A stretch of 64,000 nt of DNA, from assembly GCA_900316575.1 (NCBI GenBank), contig ONDJ01000009.1:1-64000 (forward strand), read 5' to 3'. Below, piece after piece: positions 32,648 through 42,088 of this stretch (its first letter is position 1; every line of letters begins with the position of its first letter). This DNA comes from an uncultured Prevotellaceae bacterium (GTDB lineage: Bacteria > Bacteroidota > Bacteroidia > Bacteroidales > Bacteroidaceae). The position numbers were made by a program, and so were the translations under genes. The notes under the pieces are model-generated. The model searched no databases. It saw only the letters and a program-made list of their open reading frames with translations, and was not told where the DNA came from.

Positions 32648-34174
32648 ATGAACGAAGACAAAAGAACACTTACGATCGACCAGCTATTAGCGGAGAGCGT
32701 AAAAGAAGGTGCAGACATCGGCGCAGTAGTTACGGAGTTGCAGAACGGCAGAGTAACAACCCAGCCCCAAACAACGGAGTACCAGCAGCAATTAGAACCT
32801 AAGCTGCACGACGTTATGGACGTGAAGAAACGCCCCGACAAGCTTGTAGTAGTGGATAAGAGCGCGGAAGACTACGGCGAGGTTAAGAACGTGAACCCGA
32901 ACGCGGAGCTACAGCGCGAAGGCGTTAGGATTGAACCTGTAGCGCGTATAGCTTTGGCTATTCAGCGACTTATCAGAGACCGCGCCGTAAGCTTCACTTT
33001 CGGCAACCCCGTAACTTACGCCAGCAACCCCGAAGACGACAAGCAGACATGGGTATTACAGGCTATAAAGCGCGTATTCTACGACACGAAGATTAGCACC
33101 GTAAACCGCAGGGCAGCGCGTAACATATACGGCACTACAGAGGTAGCCGAACTTTGGTATCAAGTGGAAGGAGAGGAACACGAACTTTACGGCTTCAAGA
33201 CAAAGAAGAAGTTTAAGGTAGCCCTGTTTAGCCCAGCCTTTGGCGATACGCTTTACCCGTACTTCGACGAGAACCGCGATATGGTAGCGTTTAGCCGTGA
33301 GTTCAAGCGCAAAGGCGCAGACCTTAAGACGCGCACCTACTTTGAGACCTACACGAAGGACTATCACTACCTTTGGAGCTGCGAGAACAAGGAAGACAAA
33401 CAGGCTAACGGACAATGGGAGCTTATGCCGGGTTTTCCTAAGAAGCTTGCAATAGGCAAAATTCCCGTAGTGTACGGCTGTCAGCCCAAAGTAGAATGGG
33501 AAGACGTGCAAAGCCTTATAGAGCGTTTGGAAAAGCTACTTTCCAACTTCGCAGATACGAACGACTACCACGCCAGCCCGAAGATATTTGTAGAAGGCAA
33601 GATTATAGGATTTGCCCGTAAGGGAGAAGCTGGCGGCATTATTGAGGGAGAGGAAGGCGCAAAAGCGCAGTACCTTAGCTGGCAGAGCGCACCCGAAAGC
33701 GTGAAACTTGAAATAGAAACCCTGCTTAAGATGATTTACACCATAACGCAAACGCCCGACATTTCGTTTGATACCGTGAAGGGAATAGGAAGTGTTAGCG
33801 GTATTGCTCTTAAACTTCTGTTCATGGACGCGCACCTAAAAGTACAGGACAAATGCGAGATTTTCAACGAATACATCCAGCGGCGTATTAACGTCGTTAA
33901 GGCATTCTTAGCAGTAGCCAACAAGCAGGAGCAGGGATGGCAGGAAGCCGCCGAACATTTAGTAGTAGAGCCTATTATTACCCCGTACATCATCGAAGAT
34001 GAGCAAAGCAAAATTAACATCCTTACAGCCGCCAACGGAAATAAGCAGATTGCAAGCCGTAAGGCTACCGTTCAGCGTTTGGGCTGGGCGGACGACGTGG
34101 ACGAGGAAATAAAGGCAATAGAAGCAGAGGAAGCCCAAGAAAACAGCTTCTTACAGGGCGAACCGACTATTTAA
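32648..34174 (+). CDS. Portal protein (SPP1 gp6-like)
   Basis: The 508-aa product lies between terminase and MuF, as in SPP1-like phages. Family-like segments are 'ARIALAIQRLIRDRAVSFTFGNPVTY', 'IPVVYGCQPKVEWEDVQSLIERLEKLLSNFADTNDYH' and 'GIALKLLFMDAHLK', followed by the acidic C-terminal crown region. It forms the dodecameric vertex through which DNA passes. Confidence 0.88.
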   Translation: MNEDKRTLTIDQLLAESVKEGADIGAVVTELQNGRVTTQPQTTEYQQQLEPKLHDVMDVKKRPDKLVVVDKSAEDYGEVKNVNPNAELQREGVRIEPVARIALAIQRLIRDRAVSFTFGNPVTYASNPEDDKQTWVLQAIKRVFYDTKISTVNRRAARNIYGTTEVAELWYQVEGEEHELYGFKTKKKFKVALFSPAFGDTLYPYFDENRDMVAFSREFKRKGADLKTRTYFETYTKDYHYLWSCENKEDKQANGQWELMPGFPKKLAIGKIPVVYGCQPKVEWEDVQSLIERLEKLLSNFADTNDYHASPKIFVEGKIIGFARKGEAGGIIEGEEGAKAQYLSWQSAPESVKLEIETLLKMIYTITQTPDISFDTVKGIGSVSGIALKLLFMDAHLKVQDKCEIFNEYIQRRINVVKAFLAVANKQEQGWQEAAEHLVVEPIITPYIIEDEQSKINILTAANGNKQIASRKATVQRLGWADDVDEEIKAIEAEEAQENSFLQGEPTI

Positions 34175-34185
34175 CGCCTAAGAAC

Positions 34186-34200
34186 GTATTACTTTAATAC
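34186..34200. promoter_or_regulatory. GTATTA-N3-TAATAC family operator, copy 4
   Basis: GTATTACTTTAATAC lies 12 nt after the portal stop in the 123-bp gap before the MuF gene and is identical to copy 5 at 37346. A GAGCGCGTTTTG / CAAAACGCGCTT inverted repeat (about 34217-34270) also lies in this gap. Confidence 0.5.
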
Positions 34201-34297
34201 AAAAGAAGCCCGTAGAGCGCGTTTTGTCTCGCGGCTGGTATAATTGTCCACCCAACAGGCAAAACGCGCTTAAAACGAATTTTTCAAGAAAATAACT

Positions 34298-36640
34298 ATG
34301 CCAAACGACAGGGAGAGACTTATTATAAAGCTTAAAGGCTTCGACGCAGCGCACTACAGGCGAACGGAAGCTTACGCCCGTCAGATTGAAAAGCTTTGCA
34401 ATTTGGCGGCGAGCGAATACGCATCGTTGGCAGGTACGCTGTTTCAGCCCGACCTAAACAAGCCGTTCAACTTCGACGACTACCCACAGACAAAGAAAGC
34501 TGCAGCACAGGTAACGCAGGGATTGGCGAAAAAGATACAGAGCGTTATCGTTAGGGGAACGGCTACAGAGTGGAGAGCAGCCTGCGACAAAAACGACGCT
34601 TTCCTAAAGTCTATACTTCGCACTTCACGGCTAACCCCGGAAGAAGCAGAGCAGTACCAAGCGCGTAATTTGGAAGCCCTGCAGTCATTCCAACAAAGGA
34701 AGGTAGAAGGCTTAGGGCTTTCCCAGCGCGTATGGAAGTACGTAGGCGATATTAAGGACACGATAGAACTCGGTATAGACGTAGGGTTAGGCGAAGGCAG
34801 AAGCGCACAGCAGCTAAGCAAGGACTTACGCCAATGCCTACAGCAGCCCGACAAGCTTTTTAGACGGGTACGCGACAAGTACGGCAACCTTAGATTAAGC
34901 AAGGCGGCGGCACTATACCACCCCGGACAGGGCGTTTACAGAAGTTCAGCGCGTAACGCCCAGCGTTTGGCACGTACAGAGGTAAACATGGCTTACCGAC
35001 AGGCGGAGTATTTGCGCTGGCAGCAATTAGACTTTGTTGTAGGTATTCGTATTTGGCTAAGCAACAACCACACCGTATTAGACAGCAAGGGCAGACCCCA
35101 GCCGTTAGTAGATATTTGCGACGAGCTTAAAGGCGACTACCCTAAGACTTTCCGTTTTGTTGGCTGGCATCCACAATGCCGCTGCCAAGTTACGCCTATT
35201 CTTTCCGACTACGACGAATATAACAAAGACCGGGGCAACAGGCTTAAGGCTATTGTTCGCGGACAGGCTTACAAGTCTTTGCCTTCACGAAGACAGGTAA
35301 CAGCCATGCCCGAAAACTTCACGCAGTATATAGAGGGAATACGCGAACGAGCAAAAGGCTGGAAGAGCCAACCCTACTATATACGCGACAACTTCAACGG
35401 CGGTACGATCGAAGGCGGACTAAAGAAAGGAATAGCGGCGACTATGAAGGGAGCGACAGCAGGAAAGAACGCGGTAAAGAACAATTCCAAGCCCTGCACG
35501 GAATACGACGCGAGGATAGCAAACCTTAAAAAGTGGGCTTACGCTTTAGGTTTGGACGTTTCAAAGCTGGACGGCTTACGTTTGGCAGGAGATAGCGCAG
35601 GACTTGAAGCGGAGCTAAACAGGCTGGACGCTATAGCAGAAAAAAGACAGATACAATGGCACGAAGCCCTAACGGATATTTACAACGTAAGGAACGAAGC
35701 GAGGAAAAAAGGCTTTAAGGATATAGAAAACTATTGCACCCAAGTAAGAGACGACAACCAATGCAACACGCAAAACTATTACGGCGATTGCATATCAAAC
35801 CTTAAAGCAGCTTTACAGCAGATAAAGGCGGATATTCAGAAGGCTATAGCAGCAGCGGCGGCTATAGTAGCCAGCAGCGGAGATAAGCCACACAAAGCTC
35901 TGCTTAAGTCATACAACACAAACAGCGAGGTAGATAAGACGATAAAGGACATTAACGACACACTACCAGCTGGCAAAAAGTGGCTGGAGAACGGCGACCT
36001 AAAGTTAGCCTTAGAGACAAACCAACACCTCAACGGTTCAACGTGGATGGACGGGCGCATTAACCTAACAAGTTCAAGGCTTCAAGGCGTAAGGGATGCT
36101 TTGGGGAAGATTGGAAGAGGACAAAGCAAGGATATAACAGACAGCGAGGCAGACGCTATGGCTACGTTTTGGCATGAGATTACGCACAACAGACACCAAA
36201 GCAGCGTAGCACCAAGTTACGCAGGAGCAACACACAGCAAATCAAGAAGCTACATGGAGTTAGCAAACGAATACGTAGCGCGTAAGACTTTGCCCGAATT
36301 TTATAAGATGTTAGGCTGCAAGAAAACACCGCAGCCGCAATTTATAGATAACCGTTCAAGTACAGGGTACAATAGAATGGTTTGCAACTACGACAACGTA
36401 GTAAAGAAGCTGGGGCTTAACGAAAGCAAGGTTTTGGAAGCGGTACGGAAGCACTTATTTACGGAAGACTACATCGATCAGAAGAAAGGCTTACGTTTGG
36501 CGTTGATTGAAGGCGGAATAAAGAAGTTAGACGGCAGCTCACCAAGAACAAGCGAACTCGATAAGTTATTAGAGATTTGCGAAGGCTACAAAGCGACAAC
36601 CGTAGAAAATTGGCTACAGGTTCACGGATTTACAAAATAA
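34298..36640 (+). CDS. MuF-type minor capsid protein with C-terminal zincin domain
   Basis: The 780-aa product is about twice the length of a plain MuF protein. Residues 1-310 are the head-morphogenesis part, with 'ARNAQRLARTEVNMAYRQAEY' and 'WHPQCRCQVTPI' (the usual C-terminal Cys motif of the MuF domain). Residues 320-560 form a helical linker. The zincin motif HEITH is at 626-630 with a downstream Glu in 'MELANE' (about 654-658). MuF proteins with toxin or enzyme tails can be carried in the virion and delivered with DNA; a metallopeptidase effector is inferred. Confidence 0.85.
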   Translation: MPNDRERLIIKLKGFDAAHYRRTEAYARQIEKLCNLAASEYASLAGTLFQPDLNKPFNFDDYPQTKKAAAQVTQGLAKKIQSVIVRGTATEWRAACDKNDAFLKSILRTSRLTPEEAEQYQARNLEALQSFQQRKVEGLGLSQRVWKYVGDIKDTIELGIDVGLGEGRSAQQLSKDLRQCLQQPDKLFRRVRDKYGNLRLSKAAALYHPGQGVYRSSARNAQRLARTEVNMAYRQAEYLRWQQLDFVVGIRIWLSNNHTVLDSKGRPQPLVDICDELKGDYPKTFRFVGWHPQCRCQVTPILSDYDEYNKDRGNRLKAIVRGQAYKSLPSRRQVTAMPENFTQYIEGIRERAKGWKSQPYYIRDNFNGGTIEGGLKKGIAATMKGATAGKNAVKNNSKPCTEYDARIANLKKWAYALGLDVSKLDGLRLAGDSAGLEAELNRLDAIAEKRQIQWHEALTDIYNVRNEARKKGFKDIENYCTQVRDDNQCNTQNYYGDCISNLKAALQQIKADIQKAIAAAAAIVASSGDKPHKALLKSYNTNSEVDKTIKDINDTLPAGKKWLENGDLKLALETNQHLNGSTWMDGRINLTSSRLQGVRDALGKIGRGQSKDITDSEADAMATFWHEITHNRHQSSVAPSYAGATHSKSRSYMELANEYVARKTLPEFYKMLGCKKTPQPQFIDNRSSTGYNRMVCNYDNVVKKLGLNESKVLEAVRKHLFTEDYIDQKKGLRLALIEGGIKKLDGSSPRTSELDKLLEICEGYKATTVENWLQVHGFTK

Positions 36641-36658
36641 GGAAGGTTTGCGCCTTCC

Positions 36659-36901
36659 TTATTCGTTAAACGAAGCGTCGTAAGCTTGAAGTTCTTTTTT
36701 GAACTCACGCCTTACGGCGGCTTCTAATTCTTTGTCCTTAGTACGTTCTGCTAAGTCCATAAAAGAACGGGCGCGTTCTAAGGGGTTTTCTTTGACTAAC
36801 TCCAAGTATTCAGCTTTAGGAAATACTGTTATTTCCTTAAGCACGGCGGCATCATTACAGATGTCGAATACCGTCTTACTTCTTAGGTTTTTGTACTTCA
36901 T
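36659..36901 (-). CDS. Reverse-strand small protein next to MuF-zincin
   Basis: The 80-aa charged, helical product ('LERARSFMDLAERTKDKELEAAVRREFKKELQ') has no recognised domain. It is one of two overlapping leftward genes placed within the otherwise rightward head operon, so it is probably expressed in the lysogen from its own promoter. A role as immunity or accessory to the neighbouring zincin is speculative. Confidence 0.6.
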   Translation of the reverse strand: MKYKNLRSKTVFDICNDAAVLKEITVFPKAEYLELVKENPLERARSFMDLAERTKDKELEAAVRREFKKELQAYDASFNE

Positions 36902-37158
36902 ATTACATCGTAATTTAATTCTTCAACAGGAAGCGGCGCACCTTCTACGGGCGGATAGAGGAAGCGCACAACGTCGTTATAGCGGCTCGCCCACTTCTTG
37001 AAGTAGTGAAGGCACAAGAGGCGGAAGACACGCGGAAGCTTATTGTAGCGTATTGCCCAAAGTTGTACTTTGCTTTGCAGTCTAAGCACCTCGTTACGCT
37101 TGTATTCGACAGCCAGCGCGTCTAATTCTTCTATTAGTTCTTCTATACGTTCGTTCAT
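36898..37158 (-). CDS. Reverse-strand small helical protein
   Basis: The 86-aa product starts 'MNERIEELIEELDALAVEYKRNEVLRLQSKV' and has a basic, aromatic C-terminal part ('VFRLLCLHYFKKWASRYNDVVRFLYP'). ATG 37158 is preferred over a start at 37167. It overlaps the next leftward gene by ATGA, so the two form a small operon. The function is unknown. Confidence 0.6.
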   Translation of the reverse strand: MNERIEELIEELDALAVEYKRNEVLRLQSKVQLWAIRYNKLPRVFRLLCLHYFKKWASRYNDVVRFLYPPVEGAPLPVEELNYDVI

Positions 37159-37337
37159 AAAAAGCACGTTTTAACGTGCTACAAAGGTACGCACTTTTTC
37201 CCGGATGCCAAAACAGGACGCGGAACGCCTGACACCAAAGGCAAGCGGAACACCACGAAAGCGTAGTATTTCGTAGGCATTTGCATCCATTCGTTACCAC
37301 GAATACGAAGTTTTAACGAAGTGTTTTACACAACGTT

Positions 37338-37371
37338 TTTGCTTTGTATTACTTTAATACACCACCTTTGC
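37338..37371 (+). promoter_or_regulatory. Candidate head-gene promoter containing operator copy 5
   Basis: TTTG (37338-37341), a 21-nt spacer holding the palindrome GTATTACTTTAATAC (37346-37360), and CACCTTTGC (37363-37371, a near -7 box). The scaffold gene begins 29 nt later. A palindrome inside the spacer is a typical place for repression or activation. The rest of 37159-37399 holds the start region of the two leftward genes and no other ORF I can support. Confidence 0.55.
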
Positions 37372-37399
37372 ATTGTTTTAACGTAACAAAAATAGTTTT

Positions 37400-38113
37400 A
37401 TGGATTTACTACAGCAGATTTTATCACTACTGAAACAGACGTTTCCGGGCGTGAGAGAAGACGGGTTGCAACAGTTGGCAGCTGCGCTCAGCTTACAGGT
37501 TGAAACCCAAGAACAGGCTACCGAACTCGTAGGAAAATTATCCGCCGAGAAGGTAGAGAAATTCGTTAAGGATTGGCGCAGCAAAGCTGACGCGGAAATA
37601 GGTAAGGCTAACCAAACCTACGAAACCAGCCTTAAGGAAAAGTATGATTTCGTGGAGAAAGGAAAGCCGAACCAGCAGCAGCAACAGCAGCACCAAACTG
37701 CCGACGGGAATCTGACACTTGACGATGTTAAGAACCTTATCGCGGAGAGCTTGAAGGGCGTACAGCAAAGTATTACCAGCATCAGCGACGCGAAGGTAGA
37801 AGAAACCCGTAGGGGGCTATTCGTAGCAGCGTTAGACAAGGCTAAGCTGGAAGGCAGTAAGCGCGATTTGTTGTTAGACAATTTCGGGCGTATGACCTTC
37901 AAAGACGATGCGGACTTTGAGAGCTTCATGACTTCACAGGCGGCGCACATTGCTACGCTTGCACAGGAAGAAGCCGACAAAGACCTGCTAAACCACGATA
38001 AGCCCATTTTTGGAGCCGTGACCAAAGAAGGAGTAAGCGAGGGCGTAGCAGACTACATCAAGCAGCGAGCCGAAGAGACCAGCAAGCCGACCCTAAAAGG
38101 GAAGGAAGTTTAA
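37400..38113 (+). CDS. Capsid scaffolding protein
   Basis: The 237-aa product is predominantly helical and charged. A Gln run (about residues 94-100) is the linker, and a compact C-terminal helical end 'ADYIKQRAEETSKPTLKG' would bind capsid protein. Position, length and composition fit a scaffold; no sequence motif proves it. Confidence 0.75.
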   Translation: MDLLQQILSLLKQTFPGVREDGLQQLAAALSLQVETQEQATELVGKLSAEKVEKFVKDWRSKADAEIGKANQTYETSLKEKYDFVEKGKPNQQQQQQHQTADGNLTLDDVKNLIAESLKGVQQSITSISDAKVEETRRGLFVAALDKAKLEGSKRDLLLDNFGRMTFKDDADFESFMTSQAAHIATLAQEEADKDLLNHDKPIFGAVTKEGVSEGVADYIKQRAEETSKPTLKGKEV

Positions 38114-38136
38114 CAACCCCAATAACCGAATAAGAA

Positions 38137-38718
38137 ATGGGACTTACAATTAAGCGAAAGGAAGACAAGCGCGTAGTACACGCTTGTACCCACAACGTCG
38201 CCGATATTCCTAACGGTGTAACCGTGAAGTCCGCAGAGCTTGTAAGCGGTTCTGTTCTTAAGGAAGGTACAGCGATAGGCAAGGGTTCAGACGGACTCTA
38301 CCACGTCGAGAAGACCGCCTTAGTAGTGGAAGCCGTAGCAGCTTCGGGTACTTCGATTAAGATTGCTAAGGGTTCGCATTTCAAGGTAGGCGATTTCGTC
38401 ATGTCCGCCGTAAACGGAAAGGCTTACGCCATTACCGCGATTGACACCACAAACGCAACCTACGACACCGTAACCATCGGCACAGCCATTGGCGTGATTG
38501 CAAAGGACGCTATTATTATGCTTGCAGACGGCGAACACGCCAGCAGCGGCGCAGCGTTCAAGTTTGCACCTAAAGCCCTTACAGGCGACAGCTACGACGT
38601 GGAAGCACTTAGCAACCACCTCGTTTCAGCCGTAACTATTGGGCAGTTCAAAGAGAGTGTTATCCCCCCAATTAACGACGCTATTCTGGGCGCGTTGAAG
38701 GGCATTGTTCTAATTTAA
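38137..38718 (+). CDS. Head decoration/fibre-like protein
   Basis: The 193-aa, Ala/Val/Thr-rich beta protein has 'VEAVAASGTSIKIAKGSHFKVGDFVM', the pattern of Bacteroidota phage head-fibre or decoration proteins. It sits between scaffold and major capsid, where the decoration gene usually lies. Confidence 0.65.
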   Translation: MGLTIKRKEDKRVVHACTHNVADIPNGVTVKSAELVSGSVLKEGTAIGKGSDGLYHVEKTALVVEAVAASGTSIKIAKGSHFKVGDFVMSAVNGKAYAITAIDTTNATYDTVTIGTAIGVIAKDAIIMLADGEHASSGAAFKFAPKALTGDSYDVEALSNHLVSAVTIGQFKESVIPPINDAILGALKGIVLI

Positions 38719-38735
38719 CGAAAGGGTAGAAAGTT

Positions 38736-39842
38736 ATGATAGCAACACTTATGCGCGGACTTGTAGAGAAGGATATGCAAGCCGTCATCAATACCTACGA
38801 CTTGAAGCCGTACTACTATCCTACTTTGTTCCCCCTCAAGCAGACCTATACGCTTACGTGGAAAGCACTTGAAGCACAGGTAGGCTTGAAGATTGCCGCA
38901 GATTTGGTAGCGCGTGGCGCGTCGATCGACAAGAAGACACGCGAAGCTATTGCCCGCTTGCAGGGTGATATCCCCAAAATTGCGGTAAAGCGCACCAAGA
39001 ACGACGAAGAGCTGGACGACTACGAAATTATGGTAGCCATGACTTCGCAGAACCCCAACCTTCGCGCACTTGTAGAAGCGTGGGCGGAAGATACCAACTT
39101 CTGCTGGACAGCCGTAGCCGCACGTTTGGAGTGGATGGCTTTGCAGCAGATTTCCCTCGGTAAGATTACGCTTAACAACGACAACAACGTTAGCGTAATT
39201 AGTGAATACGACGTAGATTACCTAATCCCAGCCGCTCAGAAGGTAGGCTTTCAGACAGGTTCTGCTAATTGGACTACAAGCGCAAGCGCGAAGCCTATTA
39301 CTAAGGACTTCAAAGCCGTTGTAGCAGCAGCTAAGGCGAAGGGCGTAAGCCTTAAGTACGCCTTCATGTCGCTCGACACCTTCGCCACCTTCACGGAGAC
39401 TGCAGAGGTTCAGAAGATTTGCGCAAGCTTCGCAGCTAACGCACTTCAAATCCAGCAGACCCCAAGTTTGGAGCAGGTAAATACAGCCCTTCGCGGTTTG
39501 TCTTACCTTCGCGGTTTGCAGATTGTCGTTATCGACCAAGACATCACGATAGAACTCGGCGACGGTTCGCGCCCATTCAGCGGCAACCCGTTCACTGAGA
39601 ACGTCGTAATGTTCAACGAAAGCAAGGTTTTGGGTCAGACCTATTGGAAGACCCCGGCAGACTTGAACGTTAAGGGTTCGGTAGCTTTGAAGGCTATGAA
39701 CGGACACACGCTCATCAAGAAGTTTGCGAACGAAGAGCCTTTAGAGGAAGTAACTATGGGTATAGCTAACGCTTTCCCGGCATGGCTTACCTCTTCGCGT
39801 TCGTGGTTGATGGACACAGCTAACAGCTCGTGGAGTCACTAA
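38736..39842 (+). CDS. Major capsid protein
   Basis: The 368-aa product starts 'MRGLVEKDMQAVINTYDLKPYYYPTLFPLKQTYTL', typical of gpE-like (HK97-fold) coat proteins. A P-domain-like helix 'TKDFKAVVAAAKAKGVSLKYAFMSLDTFATF' and a late 'FNESKVLGQTYWKTPADL' are present. Position after scaffold and decoration supports this. The gene overlaps the next by 13 nt. Confidence 0.88.
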   Translation: MIATLMRGLVEKDMQAVINTYDLKPYYYPTLFPLKQTYTLTWKALEAQVGLKIAADLVARGASIDKKTREAIARLQGDIPKIAVKRTKNDEELDDYEIMVAMTSQNPNLRALVEAWAEDTNFCWTAVAARLEWMALQQISLGKITLNNDNNVSVISEYDVDYLIPAAQKVGFQTGSANWTTSASAKPITKDFKAVVAAAKAKGVSLKYAFMSLDTFATFTETAEVQKICASFAANALQIQQTPSLEQVNTALRGLSYLRGLQIVVIDQDITIELGDGSRPFSGNPFTENVVMFNESKVLGQTYWKTPADLNVKGSVALKAMNGHTLIKKFANEEPLEEVTMGIANAFPAWLTSSRSWLMDTANSSWSH

Positions 39843-40234
39843 CACAGGGTAACGGGCTGGCAGCGGAAACAGGTAACAGCGTAGGAAGCTACCAGCCCCA
39901 GCCCTTCCTAAAGCCTAAAGGAATGACTTACAAAGAATGGATTACTACAACGGTTAAGCGTTTCGGTGTGAAAGCCGAAGACGTGGAACTGATATTAGCC
40001 AACCAAAAGGCGTTAATTCCCGACGAGAACGCGGAAGCAGACCCCACTACGGCAAAGACAGCCTTAGTTAAGGAGTTTGCAACCGTTATCCCTTTGGCGA
40101 ACGTCAGCGAAGGCGGTTATTCCGTTTCGTGGAATTGGGAAGCTATTAAGATGTGGTACGACATTACCTGCGGGGAGTTAGGCATCATACCAGCCAACAA
40201 GCCGAAGGTACGAAACAGGAGTAACGTATGGTAG
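39830..40234 (+). CDS. Head-tail connector protein
   Basis: The 134-aa product begins with GTG at 39830 inside the capsid gene. It contains 'TYKEWITTTVKRFGVKAEDVELILANQ', a helical adaptor-like segment, and a hydrophobic C-terminal half. It is placed as the first connector after the coat gene; the exact ring (adaptor) role is inferred. It overlaps the next gene by 7 nt. Confidence 0.65.
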   Translation: MESLTQGNGLAAETGNSVGSYQPQPFLKPKGMTYKEWITTTVKRFGVKAEDVELILANQKALIPDENAEADPTTAKTALVKEFATVIPLANVSEGGYSVSWNWEAIKMWYDITCGELGIIPANKPKVRNRSNVW

Positions 40235-40629
40235 GAATTTCGGACGTAATAACGAACCAATACCCACACTTTCTATATAAGCGCACCAGCGGCGAAGCCG
40301 TACAGAACGCCAACGGAAGCTGGGAGAGCAGCGAAGCCGCTATAGTGTTTTGCGGAGCTTGCAGAGAGGAAACGAACGGCAAGGGCGCGAAGATACAGGC
40401 AGCTAACGGCGTATTCCGGGAGTTTTCCGCGTTGGTGCATACACCCGTAGAAGTTCAGCGCGTAACGGAAGGTACGGAAGTGTTCGTTTTGACGCGAGAA
40501 ATAGAACTGCTCGAAGCGTTATTAGATGCCGACTTTGTGGAGCAAGCCAAAGCCGAAGGATTGGTTAGGATTTCGGGCGAGTGCCTAAAATTCGACGAAG
40601 GCAGACTGCACAACAGACTATGGGTATAA
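40228..40629 (+). CDS. Head closure-like connector protein
   Basis: The 133-aa beta-rich product has 'SAAIVFCGACREETNGKGAKIQAANGVFREFSALVHTP'-type strands, matching the size and position of head-closure (stopper) proteins. It overlaps the next gene by 10 nt. Confidence 0.6.
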   Translation: MVGISDVITNQYPHFLYKRTSGEAVQNANGSWESSEAAIVFCGACREETNGKGAKIQAANGVFREFSALVHTPVEVQRVTEGTEVFVLTREIELLEALLDADFVEQAKAEGLVRISGECLKFDEGRLHNRLWV

Positions 40630-41081
40630 AGGCGCACTTCAAAGGCAATATAGACGCTACGTTTGCCGCGTTTCTTGCAGAAGTGGAAAGGCAGATAATA
40701 GAAAGCCTTTGCAGAATCGGCGAAGAAGTGGTTACGCTTGCGAAGCTTGTACCACCCGAACGCGGATTTACCGACCGAACAGGAAACCTACGCTCTTCTA
40801 TTGGTTACGTGGTTTGTAAAGACGGGCAACCGTTGAACATCGCGTTTGAAGCCGTGAAGGGCGGACACGAAGGCGTAAATACAGGACAGCGGCTCGCCTT
40901 ACAGGTAGCAAAAGACCACGCAGAAGGCTATACGCTTATTGTGGTAGCAGGAATGAATTACGCGGTTTATGTCGAGAGCAAGGGGCGCGACGTACTAACG
41001 TCTGCCGAGAAGGAAGCCGAAAAACTTATAGCGCGTGAATTAGCAGACTTAATAACAAACGTACAGCAAGCATTTAAGTAA
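40620..41081 (+). CDS. HK97 gp10-like tail component
   Basis: The 153-aa product starts at ATG 40620. The family pattern is a helical N terminus, then 'TGNLRSSIGYVV' and later 'MNYAVYVESKGRDVL' followed by a C-terminal helix. gp10-like proteins link the head-tail joint and the tail tube. It shares a base with the next ATG. Confidence 0.8.
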   Translation: MGIKAHFKGNIDATFAAFLAEVERQIIESLCRIGEEVVTLAKLVPPERGFTDRTGNLRSSIGYVVCKDGQPLNIAFEAVKGGHEGVNTGQRLALQVAKDHAEGYTLIVVAGMNYAVYVESKGRDVLTSAEKEAEKLIARELADLITNVQQAFK

Positions 41082-41497
41082 TGAAGAAAGTTAGCAGTAT
41101 AGACACAGACGACATCCTCTACCAGCTTATCCAGCAAGCGGCAAACGAAGGTGTTATTACTATTTCGGGCAAAGTCTGTCCGCAGGGAGAGAGACCCGAC
41201 GACAGCCAAGCCGAGGATATAGTTATTAACACCATTACCGTAACGCACGACAAGCCGCAAACAGGAACGTCGAACGTGAATATATACGCAGCCGATAAGA
41301 AGGTAAAGATAAACGGGAAGCAGCAATACAAGGCTGACCGCGAACGCTTACGGGAGATTGGCGACCAGCTTACGGAATACTTAGACGCGCAGAACGTAGC
41401 CGACTTAGAGTTTTGGATCGAGTACGACGTAGTAATTAAGGAGTTGGAAGTAAGACAGCATTACAGAAACCTCCGTATTTCGTGGAATATACATTAA
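41081..41497 (+). CDS. Tail completion/terminator protein
   Basis: The 138-aa product has 'YQLIQQAANEGVITISGKVCPQGERP' and a C-terminal alpha/beta part, 'LTEYLDAQNVADLEFWIEYDVVIKELEV'. This pattern and position, right before the tail tube gene, match tail-terminator proteins of siphoviruses. Confidence 0.7.
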   Translation: MKKVSSIDTDDILYQLIQQAANEGVITISGKVCPQGERPDDSQAEDIVINTITVTHDKPQTGTSNVNIYAADKKVKINGKQQYKADRERLREIGDQLTEYLDAQNVADLEFWIEYDVVIKELEVRQHYRNLRISWNIH

Positions 41498-41517
41498 CTT
41501 TTTAATAGCACAGAATT

Positions 41518-42057
41518 ATGGCAACTTTAGTAACTTTGGGTTTGTCGCAGATTTTGGGTAAGGCAGGAGAGCCAGCAGCTGGCGACTTCGCGGAAGAAGG
41601 CTACACGCCTTTCGGACTTACCTACGAGGACACCTGCAACATGTCACAGGACGACCCCGAAACGACAGAGTTCTACGCAGAGGAAGAGGACGACCCCGTA
41701 GAGATTACCGAGAAGCAGGGTAAAATTACCTTCGCTTTCAGTATCATGAACCCCGACCTTACAACGCTCACCCGTCTTTTTGGCGGTACGGTTGCAAGCG
41801 ACGTGTACGCATACCCGGACACCGTAAGCACGGTAGAGGAAAGCGTTATCATCAAGCCCCGAAAGGGTTTGAAGTTCCAGGTACCACGCATGAAGCTTGT
41901 TAGTAAGATTAATGGCGAGTTCAGCAAGAAGGGGCTGCTTCTTATCGAAGTAACGGGTACGGTTCTTAAGCCGCAGACTACGGGGCTTAAGAAGATGTAC
42001 GTTAAGCAGATTGCCGCAGCAAGCAACAGCAACAGCGGCAGCGGAAGCGGTAACTAA
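41518..42057 (+). CDS. Major tail (tube) protein
   Basis: The 179-aa beta-rich product has 'DPVEITEKQGKITFAFSIMNPDLTTLTRLFGG' and 'KFQVPRMKLVSKINGEFSKKGLLLIEVTGTVLKP', the regular strand pattern of tail-tube proteins. A Ser/Gly/Asn tail ends the protein. It is followed by a terminator that would set its high expression relative to downstream genes. Confidence 0.85.
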   Translation: MATLVTLGLSQILGKAGEPAAGDFAEEGYTPFGLTYEDTCNMSQDDPETTEFYAEEEDDPVEITEKQGKITFAFSIMNPDLTTLTRLFGGTVASDVYAYPDTVSTVEESVIIKPRKGLKFQVPRMKLVSKINGEFSKKGLLLIEVTGTVLKPQTTGLKKMYVKQIAAASNSNSGSGSGN

Positions 42058-42088
42058 CCTTACAGGCGCAGTAACTTAGTATTCAACC

